A stretch of DNA of 64,000 nt from the NCBI RefSeq assembly GCF_029051725.1, contig NZ_JAACFU010000005.1, forward strand, positions 372,001 through 436,000, read 5' to 3'. This stretch comes from Bradyrhizobium sp. CSS354 (lineage in GTDB: Bacteria > Pseudomonadota > Alphaproteobacteria > Rhizobiales > Xanthobacteraceae). Each line of letters begins with the position of its first letter. The first letter of the stretch is position 1. Under the pieces are notes generated by a model. That model searched no databases and had not been told where the DNA came from. It saw only the letters and a list, made by a program, of their open reading frames with translations. Positions 36,805-44,960 of this stretch are shown here, in pieces. Made by a program: the position numbers and the translations under genes.

Positions 36805-38202
36805 CTACTGCGCGTCGACCCAATTGCCGTGAAAGCCCTCGGGCACCCGATGGCCGAGCTGCACCAGCGCGACGGGGCCGGCCTCGACATCTCCAGCGTT
36901 GAACACGGCGAGGTCGCTGCGGTTCTCCCGCGCGCGCCAGACCACCGCCAGCAGCCAGCCGTCGCCTTCCGCGGCATCCTTCGACCGCTCGACGAACACG
37001 GGCTCGGAGATGGTGTCGCCGGCCGGCAGCAGATAATGGCCGAGGCGCTTGCCGTTGCCGTCGACATGGACGACGCCGGATAGCGCGCCGAACATCGGCA
37101 GCTTCGGATTGGCGCAGGCGTACCAGCCGTGACGGCTCTTCAATCCAGCGCGGCGGTCGTCCATGCGCGGGAATTCGCCGGTGAGATCGTCGAGATAGGT
37201 CTGCTGGAAGCGGTCGGTGTCGCCTGAGAGATCGAACGTCCAGCGGCAATGGCGGGCGCGCGACTTCTCCGGATCGGTCGGTCGGCCGTCGGGATGTGTA
37301 AATAATGGTGCTTCATCGAACTGCATGACGTCGGCGATGATGCGGTCACCTTCCTCCCACGCATTCATGACGTGGAAGACGTAGCAGGCTTCAGCGCGAA
37401 ACCAGACGATGTCCTTCGCCGTGCCGTTGCGTTTCATCACGCCGACATAGGCGCCTTTGTCCGGCTCCCAGGCATAGGGCGGCCGCCCGCTCATCGCGCG
37501 CTCCATGCTGCCGGTGATGGGCAGGATCGGAAACAGCACATGGTGCTCGGTAACGATGAAGTCGTGCACCATGCTGGCATAGGGCGCTTCGAATCGTTCG
37601 AAGTGCGTCGCCTTGCCTGACGCGTCTATCGAGCCGTAGGAGAGGGCGGGCGTTAGCGGTCCCGCGGCATTGTAGCCGAAGAACACCAGCTCGCCCGTCA
37701 CGGGATCGATCTTGGGATGCGCGGTAAAACTGCCGGCGACGCGGCTCTGATAATTGTGATAGCCGCGCGTTGCGAGCGTGCCCGGCTCGATCTCGGTCGG
37801 CAGATGGGCTTCTTCCAGCGCCAGCAGCTTGCCGGCATGGAAGATGATGTTGGTATTCGCGACGCCGCTGTCGGTGAGGTCTTGCGGCGCATCCGGCAGC
37901 TTGCGGCCAAAGCCGCCGAACAGCGCGCGGCCGGCATCGTGCTCGGCCAGCCATTTCGGCGTGCGGATCCAGCGGTTGCGATAGCTGGCGCGGCCGTTCT
38001 CGAGATGAAAGGCGTGCAGCATGCCGTCGCCGACGAACCAGTGCGCGCCAGGCGAGTCGAACTGCGGGTTGGGACCATTGCGATAAAGCGTGCCGTTCAG
38101 CTCGCGTGGCAATTCACCGATGATTTTCAGGAAGGGCGCGTCGGCCTCGAATGGAATCGGACCGAGGTTATGGCGGCGTTCGGCAACGGCGTCCTGCTGC
38201 AC
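36805..38202 (-). CDS. carotenoid oxygenase family protein
   Basis: 465 aa, usual length. Seven-bladed RPE65/CCO fold with the four iron-binding His contexts visible: FTAHPKID, ASMVHDFIVTEHH, ACYVFHVMNAWEEGD and VPEGFHGNWVD at the extreme C-terminus. N-terminal LYRNGPNPQFDSPGAHWFVGDGML by parts is the family opening. Such enzymes cleave double bonds of carotenoids, apocarotenoids or lignin stilbenes with O2. First gene of an operon under a predicted TetR operator; TetR is divergent. Substrate unknown; no carotenoid synthesis genes in the window. Confidence 0.92.
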   Translation of the reverse strand: MQQDAVAERRHNLGPIPFEADAPFLKIIGELPRELNGTLYRNGPNPQFDSPGAHWFVGDGMLHAFHLENGRASYRNRWIRTPKWLAEHDAGRALFGGFGRKLPDAPQDLTDSGVANTNIIFHAGKLLALEEAHLPTEIEPGTLATRGYHNYQSRVAGSFTAHPKIDPVTGELVFFGYNAAGPLTPALSYGSIDASGKATHFERFEAPYASMVHDFIVTEHHVLFPILPITGSMERAMSGRPPYAWEPDKGAYVGVMKRNGTAKDIVWFRAEACYVFHVMNAWEEGDRIIADVMQFDEAPLFTHPDGRPTDPEKSRARHCRWTFDLSGDTDRFQQTYLDDLTGEFPRMDDRRAGLKSRHGWYACANPKLPMFGALSGVVHVDGNGKRLGHYLLPAGDTISEPVFVERSKDAAEGDGWLLAVVWRARENRSDLAVFNAGDVEAGPVALVQLGHRVPEGFHGNWVDAQ

Positions 38203-38217
38203 AGCGTATCCCTCTTT

Positions 38218-38236
38218 ATCTTTACATCGTAAAGAT
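38218..38236. promoter_or_regulatory. TetR-type operator, perfect palindrome, carotenoid oxygenase
   Basis: ATCTTTACATCGTAAAGAT is an 8+3+8 perfect inverted repeat, 16 bases before the oxygenase start and one base from its predicted -10. Confidence 0.8.
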
Positions 38237-38237
38237 C

Positions 38238-38266
38238 CAATTAGCCGTACGAGGGGCGCTGGTCAA
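38238..38266 (-). promoter_or_regulatory. predicted promoter of the carotenoid oxygenase operon
   Basis: Reading leftward: TTGACC (38266-38261), 17-base spacer, TAATTG (38243-38238), with the operator immediately downstream. Confidence 0.65.
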
Positions 38267-38271
38267 GTGAA

Positions 38272-38290
38272 ATCTTTACACTGTCAATAT
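38272..38290. promoter_or_regulatory. TetR-type operator, degenerate copy, at tetR promoter
   Basis: ATCTTTACACTGTCAATAT keeps the left arm and 6 of 8 right-arm bases. It overlaps the predicted -35 of the tetR gene, so it would mediate autoregulation. Confidence 0.65.
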
Positions 38291-38303
38291 TGCGTCCTAT
38301 AGC
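38275..38303 (+). promoter_or_regulatory. predicted promoter of the TetR gene, leaderless
   Basis: TTTACA (38275-38280), 17-base spacer, TATAGC (38298-38303). The ATG at 38310 is 7 bases after the -10, about where transcription should begin, so the mRNA may have no 5' leader; no SD is present. Confidence 0.6.
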
Positions 38304-38309
38304 TGCCCC

Positions 38310-39035
38310 ATGGGCAAGAGCGAAATCAGGACAGCAACCGCGCGCGGTGCGCGCACCCCAAAGAAGGCGAGCGCGCCGGCGCGTCCCGTGCCACGGCCGG
38401 CGCGCGTCAAGGCCGAGGCGCCCTATCATCACGGCGCGCTGCGCGAGGCGCTGCTTCAGGCCGCCGAACGGGTGCTGGAGCGTGACGGGCTCGCCGGCCT
38501 GACATTGCGCGCGGTGGCGCGCGAGGCAGGCGTCTCGCATGCCGCGCCCACCCATCATTTCGGCGACCTCACCGGGCTTCTCAGTGAGCTCGCGGCCGTC
38601 GGCTTCCGCCAGTTTAATGCGGCGATGGCGTCGTCCTCCAACGCCGCCACCACCCCGCTCGAGCACGCGCTGGCGCGGCCGAAAGCCTATGTCGCCTACG
38701 CCCAGGCTCATCCCGGCATGTACGGCATCATGTTCCGCACCGAGCGGCTCGACTATTCCAGGCCGTCGCTGCACGAGGCCGCCGAGGCGTCCTTCGCGGG
38801 GCTTGCCAATGCCGTCGGCATGATGCGGCAGGAGCAGATCCGCGGCGACGCGCTGACGCTCCAACAGGGCGCCGCGATCGCGCGCGCCTGGTCGATGGTG
38901 CACGGTTTTACCATGCTGCTGCTCGATGGGCGGCTTGAGGATATTCTGGGCCGCCTGCCCGAGGGGACGACTCCCGAACGCCTGCTCGAAGCGATGCTGA
39001 TGTCGCCCGTGACGGGGAAGCCGCCGGGTCCCTGA
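38310..39035 (+). CDS. TetR/AcrR family regulator with WHG-type C-domain
   Basis: 241 aa. Basic, disordered N-terminus (1-38), then the TetR helix-turn-helix (about 40-90, LTLRAVAREAGVSHAAPTHH). The ligand domain carries YAQAHPGMYGIMFRTERLDY, typical of WHG-domain TetR proteins. Divergent from the carotenoid oxygenase; four palindromic sites in the two nearby promoters are its likely operators, including one over its own promoter. The inducer may be an oxygenase substrate or product (inference). Confidence 0.88.
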   Translation: MGKSEIRTATARGARTPKKASAPARPVPRPARVKAEAPYHHGALREALLQAAERVLERDGLAGLTLRAVAREAGVSHAAPTHHFGDLTGLLSELAAVGFRQFNAAMASSSNAATTPLEHALARPKAYVAYAQAHPGMYGIMFRTERLDYSRPSLHEAAEASFAGLANAVGMMRQEQIRGDALTLQQGAAIARAWSMVHGFTMLLLDGRLEDILGRLPEGTTPERLLEAMLMSPVTGKPPGP

Positions 39036-39084
39036 TTCAGTCGGGCTCAACGCAACCCCAGCCATGATGCGGCGTTGACGCCGC

Positions 39085-39360
39085 ATGGCAAGAGCACCCC
39101 GCGCCCCCTGGAAACGTCAAAATCCGCGCAAGCGCGCCGGCAGGGCGTCCAAGCATCTCACGCCCGCGCAGAAATCGGCGGCCAAGGCGCGTGCCCGCCG
39201 CGCCGGGCGCCGCTATCCCAACCTCGTGGACAACATGCGCATGGCAGCGAAGAAAACGTCCAAGGCCAAAGCTTCAAAGAAAAAATCCGCGAAGAAATCG
39301 CCCAAGCGCAAGGTTACAAAGAAGGCCGCAACGAAGAAGGCTGCAAAGACGTCGCGCTAA
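39085..39360 (+). CDS. Lys/Arg-rich histone-H1-like protein
   Basis: 91 aa. The N-terminal half (LTPAQKSAAKARARRAGRRY then PNLVDNM) is a conserved basic module seen in Bradyrhizobium; residues 53-91 are an AKK-type Lys/Ala repeat like histone H1 tails. Very basic, so nucleic-acid binding is likely. A SET-domain methyltransferase gene lies 0.8 kb downstream on the same strand. Confidence 0.65.
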   Translation: MARAPRAPWKRQNPRKRAGRASKHLTPAQKSAAKARARRAGRRYPNLVDNMRMAAKKTSKAKASKKKSAKKSPKRKVTKKAATKKAAKTSR

Positions 39361-39375
39361 CACCGCACCGGAAGC

Positions 39376-39996
39376 CTAGCGCATCGTCGCCAGCTCGACC
39401 GCACGGCCCCGTGCGCCGATGATCTTCACCTCGTCTTTGCCGCACGTGAAGCTGCGGGCAAGGTCGTCTGCGGCGTTGCGCGCCAGCTCATTGGCGTTCG
39501 GGTTGGCGATCGCGTCGACATAGGCGACGTGGCAGACGGGGCCGGGTGGCAGCCGGGTCACGATGAGCATGGCCTTGGTGTTCGGCCGACCCTGCTTGTC
39601 GGGGTCGGTGCCATCGGCGATGTGCCAGCGCTGGATCATCGCAAACGGCTTGGCGGCCGCGGTGCGCCATTCGACGGTGGTCTCGGACGAGTTGAACGGA
39701 GCGAACCAGACTTTTGCCGCCGGTTCCTCGGCCGCGGCCTTGCGATTGCGGCCAACGGAGACGACCTCACGAAGATCGTCCTCGGCGATCAGGACCACGA
39801 GGCCATCTTTGCCCTTGCATACCCGCGCGGTGCTGCCGTCGAGCTCGCTGGGCTTGCCGATCTGGCGACAATCCTTCGGCGCCGTCGAGGTATATTGGCT
39901 GCCCACGGATTGGGCGTCGGCGCGGTCGAGACCGCTGCACATCAGCAACATGGCCAACAGCAATATGGCCAAGCCTGCGGTGGTGATGCGGAACAT
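39376..39996 (-). CDS. secreted hypothetical protein
   Basis: 206 aa from ATG 39996, which opens a signal peptide (ITTAGLAILLLAMLLMCSGL then DRADAQ); AAGG lies 8 bases upstream. The mature protein has four cysteines (DCRQIG, VCKGKDG, VCHVAY, FTCGKDE) that could form two disulfides. No known domain; probably periplasmic. Confidence 0.65.
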   Translation of the reverse strand: MFRITTAGLAILLLAMLLMCSGLDRADAQSVGSQYTSTAPKDCRQIGKPSELDGSTARVCKGKDGLVVLIAEDDLREVVSVGRNRKAAAEEPAAKVWFAPFNSSETTVEWRTAAAKPFAMIQRWHIADGTDPDKQGRPNTKAMLIVTRLPPGPVCHVAYVDAIANPNANELARNAADDLARSFTCGKDEVKIIGARGRAVELATMR

Positions 39997-40159
39997 GACG
40001 ACGCCTTTGATCGAACGGGAACTCCGTACATCAGACGTCTTGATTGTGGGCAAGGTTCAAACAGGGTCGACAGACACCTGACAGCGGCGCGGAATCGTTC
40101 TAGAAGAGCGGCTTCGCTTGGCTCTTTCAGCCTCGTCCGCGTCCTCGTTTTTCGTGATC

Positions 40160-40720
40160 ATGCCAGCCACCTCTTCGAACAAACCTTATCGCGTCGGCCG
40201 CTCGAAAACCGGGCTCGGCCTCTTCGCAACCAAGCCGATCAAGAAGGGCACCCGGATCATCCGTTATTACGGACCGATCCTGGACTCCCGGATTCCCGAG
40301 CACGACGACATCGAGAACAAATACCTGTTCGAGCTCAACGGCCGCTGGACCATCGACGGCTCGGTGCGCAAGAACCTCGCGCGCTACATCAACCATTCGT
40401 GTCGGCCCAACGCCGAATCCGACGTCCGGCCGCGCGAGCGGAAGGTCTTCATCCGTGCCATCAAGAACATCGAGCCGGGCGACGAGATCAATTACGACTA
40501 CGGCACCGATTATTTCAAAGCCTACCTGAAGCCGATCGGCTGCAAGTGCGAATCTTGCGAGAAGAAGCGCAAGAAGCTGCGCGCCGAGGCGCGGACCGAA
40601 CGCGCCAAGGTGAAGGCGCGCACGGAGCGCAAGGCGCAGAAGGCGGGGGCGAAGCCCGTCAAAAAGAAGAAGCTCAACGGCGTCGCTGTTGGCAAAGCCA
40701 ACGGGCGCGCGCGGGCGTAG
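40160..40720 (+). CDS. SET-domain protein lysine methyltransferase
   Basis: 186 aa from ATG 40160 (no clear SD). SET motifs in order: GLGLFATKPIKKGTRIIRYYG (part), YINHSCRPNAES, EINYDYGTDY, and a zinc-binding post-SET CKCESC. Residues about 135-186 are a Lys/Arg-rich tail. Eukaryote-like domain in a bacterium; the substrate is unknown. The neighbouring histone-H1-like protein is an attractive candidate (inference). Confidence 0.88.
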   Translation: MPATSSNKPYRVGRSKTGLGLFATKPIKKGTRIIRYYGPILDSRIPEHDDIENKYLFELNGRWTIDGSVRKNLARYINHSCRPNAESDVRPRERKVFIRAIKNIEPGDEINYDYGTDYFKAYLKPIGCKCESCEKKRKKLRAEARTERAKVKARTERKAQKAGAKPVKKKKLNGVAVGKANGRARA

Positions 40721-40748
40721 CCTGAGTTCGAGCTTCTGGCACAACTGT

Positions 40749-40853
40749 CATGCTCCGCGAAAGCGGGGCATCCAGTACGCAGCGGCCTCTCCGTATGCGA
40801 CGACTGCCTCTGGAATATTGGGTCGCCCGGTCAAGCCGGGCGACCACAGCGAG
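40749..40853. repeat. family 3 intergenic repeat (GCGGGGCATCCAGTA type)
   Basis: Contains GCTCCGCGAAAGCGGGGCAT (a short hairpin) and, after about 60 bases, GTCGCCCGGTCAAGCCGGGCGAC (hairpin) ending near 40853. This mosaic is a common Bradyrhizobium intergenic element (from memory). Confidence 0.55.
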
Positions 40854-40863
40854 TGATGTGGCC

Positions 40864-41529
40864 TCACGCGGCCAGCACACTCCCGCTCCTGCGCAAGCCC
40901 ACATATTGCAGTTCGGCAAACACGCCGGTCGCGATCGCCTGTGCCACGACCATGAGCTCGCCGGCAAGATTCGGCGACACCGCGCCCGAGAGCAGCAGCG
41001 CGATGCTGCCGACCGTCCAGGCCGCGTTGCCGACCACGACCAGCAGCACGAGCGGCTTTGCCACGGAGGCGCGTGAAGCGAGCCAGCCGACGAGTGCGGT
41101 GTAGGCGATCAGGAACAGGCCGGTCTCGCGCAGCAGCGCTTCGGGCAGGTTGAACAGTGACGCGAACGCGCCGGCGCCGAAAGTGAAGCCGAGAGCGGCG
41201 ATACCGCTGAAGATCGCGTCGGCAAGAAGCGCGCGGCGAAGGAAGGTGGATGCGTCGATCATCGTGGTCTCCATGGTCGGGGTGGGCTCGGGAATAAACT
41301 CAGTCCATCCGCGCCACCAGACGCGGAGCAGGCGGGCGATGCGGAACGGGCAGAGGCTCCTGCCGACGCTGTGCTCGAAGGCCGTGACCTGCGCGACGAC
41401 ATAGTCGCCGGTCGAATGCACCAGCGGCTCCGGCATGTTGAGGCTGCGCGCCAGCATCCGGGTTGCGAGCGCCATGGCCCAGGGGACAAGGTGGTCTGTG
41501 ACGGTCCGGTAGAGCAGCAGTGCGATCAT
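40864..41529 (-). CDS. two-part membrane protein (possible gene fusion)
   Basis: 221 aa from ATG 41529, which has AGGAGA 6 bases upstream. Residues 1-85 are a soluble-looking part ending in a Pro-rich hinge (EFIPEPTPTMETT). Residues 90-221 form a four-segment membrane protein (FSGIAALGFTFGAGAFASLF; PLVLLVVVGNAAWTVGSIAL). An internal ATG at 41262 has its own GGAG 6 bases upstream, so the membrane part may also be made alone. Divergent from the MmyB-type regulator, which may control it. Confidence 0.6.
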   Translation of the reverse strand: MIALLLYRTVTDHLVPWAMALATRMLARSLNMPEPLVHSTGDYVVAQVTAFEHSVGRSLCPFRIARLLRVWWRGWTEFIPEPTPTMETTMIDASTFLRRALLADAIFSGIAALGFTFGAGAFASLFNLPEALLRETGLFLIAYTALVGWLASRASVAKPLVLLVVVGNAAWTVGSIALLLSGAVSPNLAGELMVVAQAIATGVFAELQYVGLRRSGSVLAA

Positions 41530-41578
41530 GGTCGTCTCCTGTTACGACCGAAGATGCGCCGGCCCGAGGCCCAATTCG

Positions 41579-41595
41579 ATTACCTCTGACGTAAT
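41579..41595. promoter_or_regulatory. near-palindrome, predicted operator of the XRE regulator
   Basis: ATTACCTCTGACGTAAT is symmetric at all but one base pair plus the centre. It lies in the 101-base divergent gap, 36 bases before the regulator gene. Likely shared operator. Confidence 0.55.
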
Positions 41596-41630
41596 GGAAG
41601 CGCCGAAATCTGCGTGCTAGGTTTTCGACC

Positions 41631-42452
41631 ATGAACGCACATGCATCTACGGCACAGGCCGAACGCAGCCAACCGGTCCATATCGGCGACCATTTGCGCG
41701 AGTGGCGGCAGCGCCGCCGCATGAGCCAGCTCGATCTCGCCGGCGAGGCCGAAATCTCGGCGCGACATTTGAGCTTCGTCGAGACTGGCCGCGCCGCACC
41801 CTCGCGCGACATGGTGCTCAGACTCGCCGAGCGCCTCGACGTGCCGTTGCGCGAACGCAACGTGCTGCTGGTCGCCGCCGGCTATGCCCCGGCCTTTCCG
41901 CAGCGCCCGCTGGAGGATCCCGCCTTGAAATCAGCTCGCCAGGCGATCGACCTCGTCCTCAGGGCGCACGAGCCCAATCCGGCGCTGGCCTATGACCGGC
42001 ACTGGAATCTGGTCTCGGCCAATCGCATGCTGGCGCCGCTGCTTGCCGGCATTCCGCAGCGGCTGCTCGGCCAGCCCCTCAACGTGCTGCGGCTCGCCTT
42101 CCATCCCGAGGCGCTGGCGCCGCGAACGGTCAATCTCGCGGAATGGTGCGGACATCTCCTGGAGCGGCTGCACCGGCAATGCGAGGCGACCGCCGATCCC
42201 GAGCTGATCAAGCTGTACAACGACCTGAAGAGCTATCCGATCCCGGCGCGCGCGGCGCCGCTGTCGAGCGACAATGTCGCGATCCCCTTCAAGCTGCGAC
42301 ACGACGGGGAGATCCTCAGTTTCTTCTCCACCACCATGGTGTTCGGCACGCCCGTCGACATCACGCTGTCGGAGCTGGCTCTGGAAACCTTCTTCCCGGC
42401 CGACGACCGCACTGCCGAGCGGCTCCGACAAATGGCAGCAGCCATGAGCTAG
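41631..42452 (+). CDS. XRE family regulator with MmyB-like ligand domain
   Basis: 273 aa. Helix-turn-helix (about 18-72, MSQLDLAGEAEISARHLSFV) followed by the MmyB/MLTR ligand domain (about 95-270) with AYDRHWNLVSANRMLAPLL, a PAS-like fold that binds fatty-acid-like ligands in characterised members. Probably represses or activates the divergent membrane-protein gene. Confidence 0.88.
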   Translation: MNAHASTAQAERSQPVHIGDHLREWRQRRRMSQLDLAGEAEISARHLSFVETGRAAPSRDMVLRLAERLDVPLRERNVLLVAAGYAPAFPQRPLEDPALKSARQAIDLVLRAHEPNPALAYDRHWNLVSANRMLAPLLAGIPQRLLGQPLNVLRLAFHPEALAPRTVNLAEWCGHLLERLHRQCEATADPELIKLYNDLKSYPIPARAAPLSSDNVAIPFKLRHDGEILSFFSTTMVFGTPVDITLSELALETFFPADDRTAERLRQMAAAMS

Positions 42453-42519
42453 CGGCCTTGCCTCGGCATGGGTTCGGCTTATCTTTGGGCACAACCCGCA
42501 ATGCCCGAAGGAGGCGCTC

Positions 42520-43185
42520 ATGAGCACCCTAAAGCCGCTCCAGATCGACGTCGTTTCCGACGTGGTATGCCCCTGGTGCTATATCGGCAAGCACCGGATC
42601 GAGAGCGCGCTGGCGCTGGTGCCGGACGTTCCGGTCAAGCTCAATTTCCGTCCCTTCTTCCTCAATCCCTGGGTGCCGTCCGAGGGCATCAGCCGGGAAG
42701 AGTATCTCACCAAGAAGTTCGGCTCGGTCGAGGCCTACAAGGGTATTGCGGGGCGCGTCGTTGCGGCCGCGGGCGAGGAGGGGCTCGTCTACCGGCCCGA
42801 GCTTGTCGCGCGTCAGCCCAACACCACCGACTGCCACCGCCTGATCCTCTGGGCCGAGGCGATCGGCAAGGCGCCCGAGATGAAGCAGCGCCTGATGGAG
42901 CTCTACTTCCGCGACGGCGGCGACCTCACTGATGTGAACGTGCTGGTGCAGGCGGCTGCCGATGTCGGCCTCGATGCCGACGACGTGCGCAGGCGCCTCG
43001 CCACCGACGAGGACGTCGCGCGGGTATCGGCGGACGCGCAGGAAGCCGCCGAGAAGGGCATCTCCGGCGTGCCGACCTACGTGTTCGCGCAAAAATACGC
43101 CGTCTCAGGCGCGCAGGATCCCAACATGCTCGCGCGCGCCATCCGCGAGGTCTCAGCGGAGATCAACGCCCAGGCGGCGGAGTAG
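42520..43185 (+). CDS. DsbA family oxidoreductase, FrnE type
   Basis: 221 aa. CPWC active site at residues 18-21 (VVSDVVCPWCYIGKHRIESA), helical insertion, and the cis-Pro loop GISGVPTYVFAQKYAVSGAQ in part. No signal peptide, so a cytosolic FrnE-like disulfide or isomerase function is likely. Strong SD AAGGAGG. Follows the XRE gene by 67 bases. Confidence 0.92.
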   Translation: MSTLKPLQIDVVSDVVCPWCYIGKHRIESALALVPDVPVKLNFRPFFLNPWVPSEGISREEYLTKKFGSVEAYKGIAGRVVAAAGEEGLVYRPELVARQPNTTDCHRLILWAEAIGKAPEMKQRLMELYFRDGGDLTDVNVLVQAAADVGLDADDVRRRLATDEDVARVSADAQEAAEKGISGVPTYVFAQKYAVSGAQDPNMLARAIREVSAEINAQAAE

Positions 43186-43192
43186 GAGCTAT

Positions 43193-44356
43193 CTATTTGC
43201 GAAGCAGGCGAACTGCGCGGCGCGCCGCCGCGTAGGCGATGCCGTGCGCCGCGAGCGCTCCGTGCACGAGCGCCACGATGGGGTCCTTCCGCCGCAGCGG
43301 TATCAGCACGTCGCCGACGGCGAAGCGCCCGCGCCAGATCGGGTTGATCATGGGGTGATCGGCGCTCGCGGTGGAATCCGCGCTGGCGATGGCGGGATCG
43401 GCGCAGAGGCGGCGGGTGAGCTCGAGCGTGAGCTGCACGCCCGGCGAATATCTTGCAAAGCGCTCGTCGATGCCGAGCTTGAAGAAGAAGGCGCGGTCCT
43501 GATGCCGCAGCACGATGCCGGCGGCCACCGGCGTCGCGCCGGCGCGAAGGGTGACGATCTCGCATTGCGCGGTTTCTGCCAGCGCGGGAACGGCGCGGCG
43601 GATGAAGGTTGCATCGCCGGCATGCTGGACCAGCGCGGTGCCGCGCTTGCCTTTCCAGCCACTGGCTTCGAGCCGCAAGAATGTTTCGAGCGCCGGCCCG
43701 ATCTCGTCGGGGCTGTGCGCGACATCGAACACGACGGCGCCGTGTTCCTCGAGGCGATGGCGCTGGCGGCGCAGCTCCTTCACCTTTTTGGTACCGAGCG
43801 CGTCGCGAAGCAGCGCCTCGCCGTCCTGCGTCGCGTCGAGGCTGGCGCGGCTGTAGGAGCTCAGGAGGCGCGGCTTCAAGCCGTCGCGATTCAGAACCTG
43901 GTTGACGGCGGTCATTGCCGCCCCCTCGAGCGCGACGTCCTTCAGCACGAGCGCATGCGCTCCGGCCGCGCGGGCCTGCTGCAACAGGCGCGCCGCTGCC
44001 TCGATCGGGGCATCGCGGTCGATCAGGGGGCTGCACAGCGTGCCGTAGGGATGCGCGCTCACCAGCGCGGGCAGGGGAATCTTCCATGCCCGCCAGAGCG
44101 AGATCACCGGCATCAGCCCGATCAGCCGCGATCCATCGTATGCAGGAAGCGCCGAGGCATCCGTGCGGCCGCGCGCGGTTGCACTGACGGCGAGCTCCCA
44201 GCCAGGCAAGTAATATCCGTTCGGCTCGATGGCGCGCTGCGCGAGTGCGCGCCACTGGCCGGGTTCGATCGCCGTAAGCGGAACACGCGCGCGCGAGGCC
44301 GCGGCATGCTCTGCCGATGCCGGGTTGATCGCAGCCTGGTGCGCGATATCGACCAC
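43193..44356 (-). CDS. CelD/BcsL-type GNAT acyltransferase
   Basis: 387 aa. The C-terminal half (about 180-340) has the BioF2/GNAT-6 pattern: KVKELRRQRHRLEEHGAVVF, FLRLEASGWKGKRGTAL and ERFARYSPGVQLTLELTRRL. This family includes cellulose-cluster CelD and peptidoglycan bridge-like acyltransferases. Cytosolic; substrate not known. Convergent with the dsbA-like gene by 7 bases. Confidence 0.8.
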   Translation of the reverse strand: MVDIAHQAAINPASAEHAAASRARVPLTAIEPGQWRALAQRAIEPNGYYLPGWELAVSATARGRTDASALPAYDGSRLIGLMPVISLWRAWKIPLPALVSAHPYGTLCSPLIDRDAPIEAAARLLQQARAAGAHALVLKDVALEGAAMTAVNQVLNRDGLKPRLLSSYSRASLDATQDGEALLRDALGTKKVKELRRQRHRLEEHGAVVFDVAHSPDEIGPALETFLRLEASGWKGKRGTALVQHAGDATFIRRAVPALAETAQCEIVTLRAGATPVAAGIVLRHQDRAFFFKLGIDERFARYSPGVQLTLELTRRLCADPAIASADSTASADHPMINPIWRGRFAVGDVLIPLRRKDPIVALVHGALAAHGIAYAAARRAVRLLRK

Positions 44357-44526
44357 GTCCCGTCGTCCCCGTTCAGGAGGCCATGCTTAGCGCAAAGATT
44401 GGAAAATACCGTTGGGACACCGCTTCAATTCGAGTGGTAATATTAACGTCTCGTTGAGCATCCGGCCGCGAGCCGGCCGGATGTCTCGATGGATAAGCCA
44501 GAATGCTCTCGACCCGGAGGATCATC

Positions 44527-44955
44527 ATGGTCGCCACACCTTTTACGCCGATTGCGTCGCTCCTTGGCGGCGCGATGATTGGCCTGTCCGCCGTCCTGCT
44601 GATGTGGACGACGGGACGGATCGCCGGGGTCAGCGGTATCGCGGCGCGGCTGTTTCCGCCTTACGAGGATCGGCAATTCGCCGGCCGGCTCGCCTTCGTC
44701 GCGGGCCTTATCGTCGCGCCCGTCCTGGTGCGCCTTGTCACCGGAAGCCTGCCGGCGCAAACGATCGCCGCCGGAACGCCGCTTCTGATCGTCGCGGGAT
44801 TGCTCACCGGCTTCGGCGCGGTGTGGGGCAGCGGCTGCACCTCGGGCCACGGCGTCTGTGGCTTGTCGCGGTTGTCGGTGCGATCGCTGATCGCGACGAT
44901 GACCTTCATGGCGGCAGGCATGGCGACCGTCTTCGTGATGCGGCACTGGAGCTGA
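44527..44955 (+). CDS. YeeE/YedE family sulfur-transport protein, part A
   Basis: 142 aa from ATG 44527, which has GGAGG 6 bases upstream. About four membrane segments; GSGCTSGHGVCGLSRLSVRS is the YeeE/YedE signature carrying the conserved cysteines that relay thiosulfate or other sulfur species. Works as a half-size unit with the next gene (PmpA-like). Confidence 0.88.
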   Translation: MVATPFTPIASLLGGAMIGLSAVLLMWTTGRIAGVSGIAARLFPPYEDRQFAGRLAFVAGLIVAPVLVRLVTGSLPAQTIAAGTPLLIVAGLLTGFGAVWGSGCTSGHGVCGLSRLSVRSLIATMTFMAAGMATVFVMRHWS

Positions 44956-44960
44956 CCGCG

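Noticed and set aside
44412..44960. Single long frame joining both YeeE/YedE halves
   Set aside because: The first half is encoded in another frame (44527-44955) with a good SD; the longer frame is only open by chance upstream of 44961.
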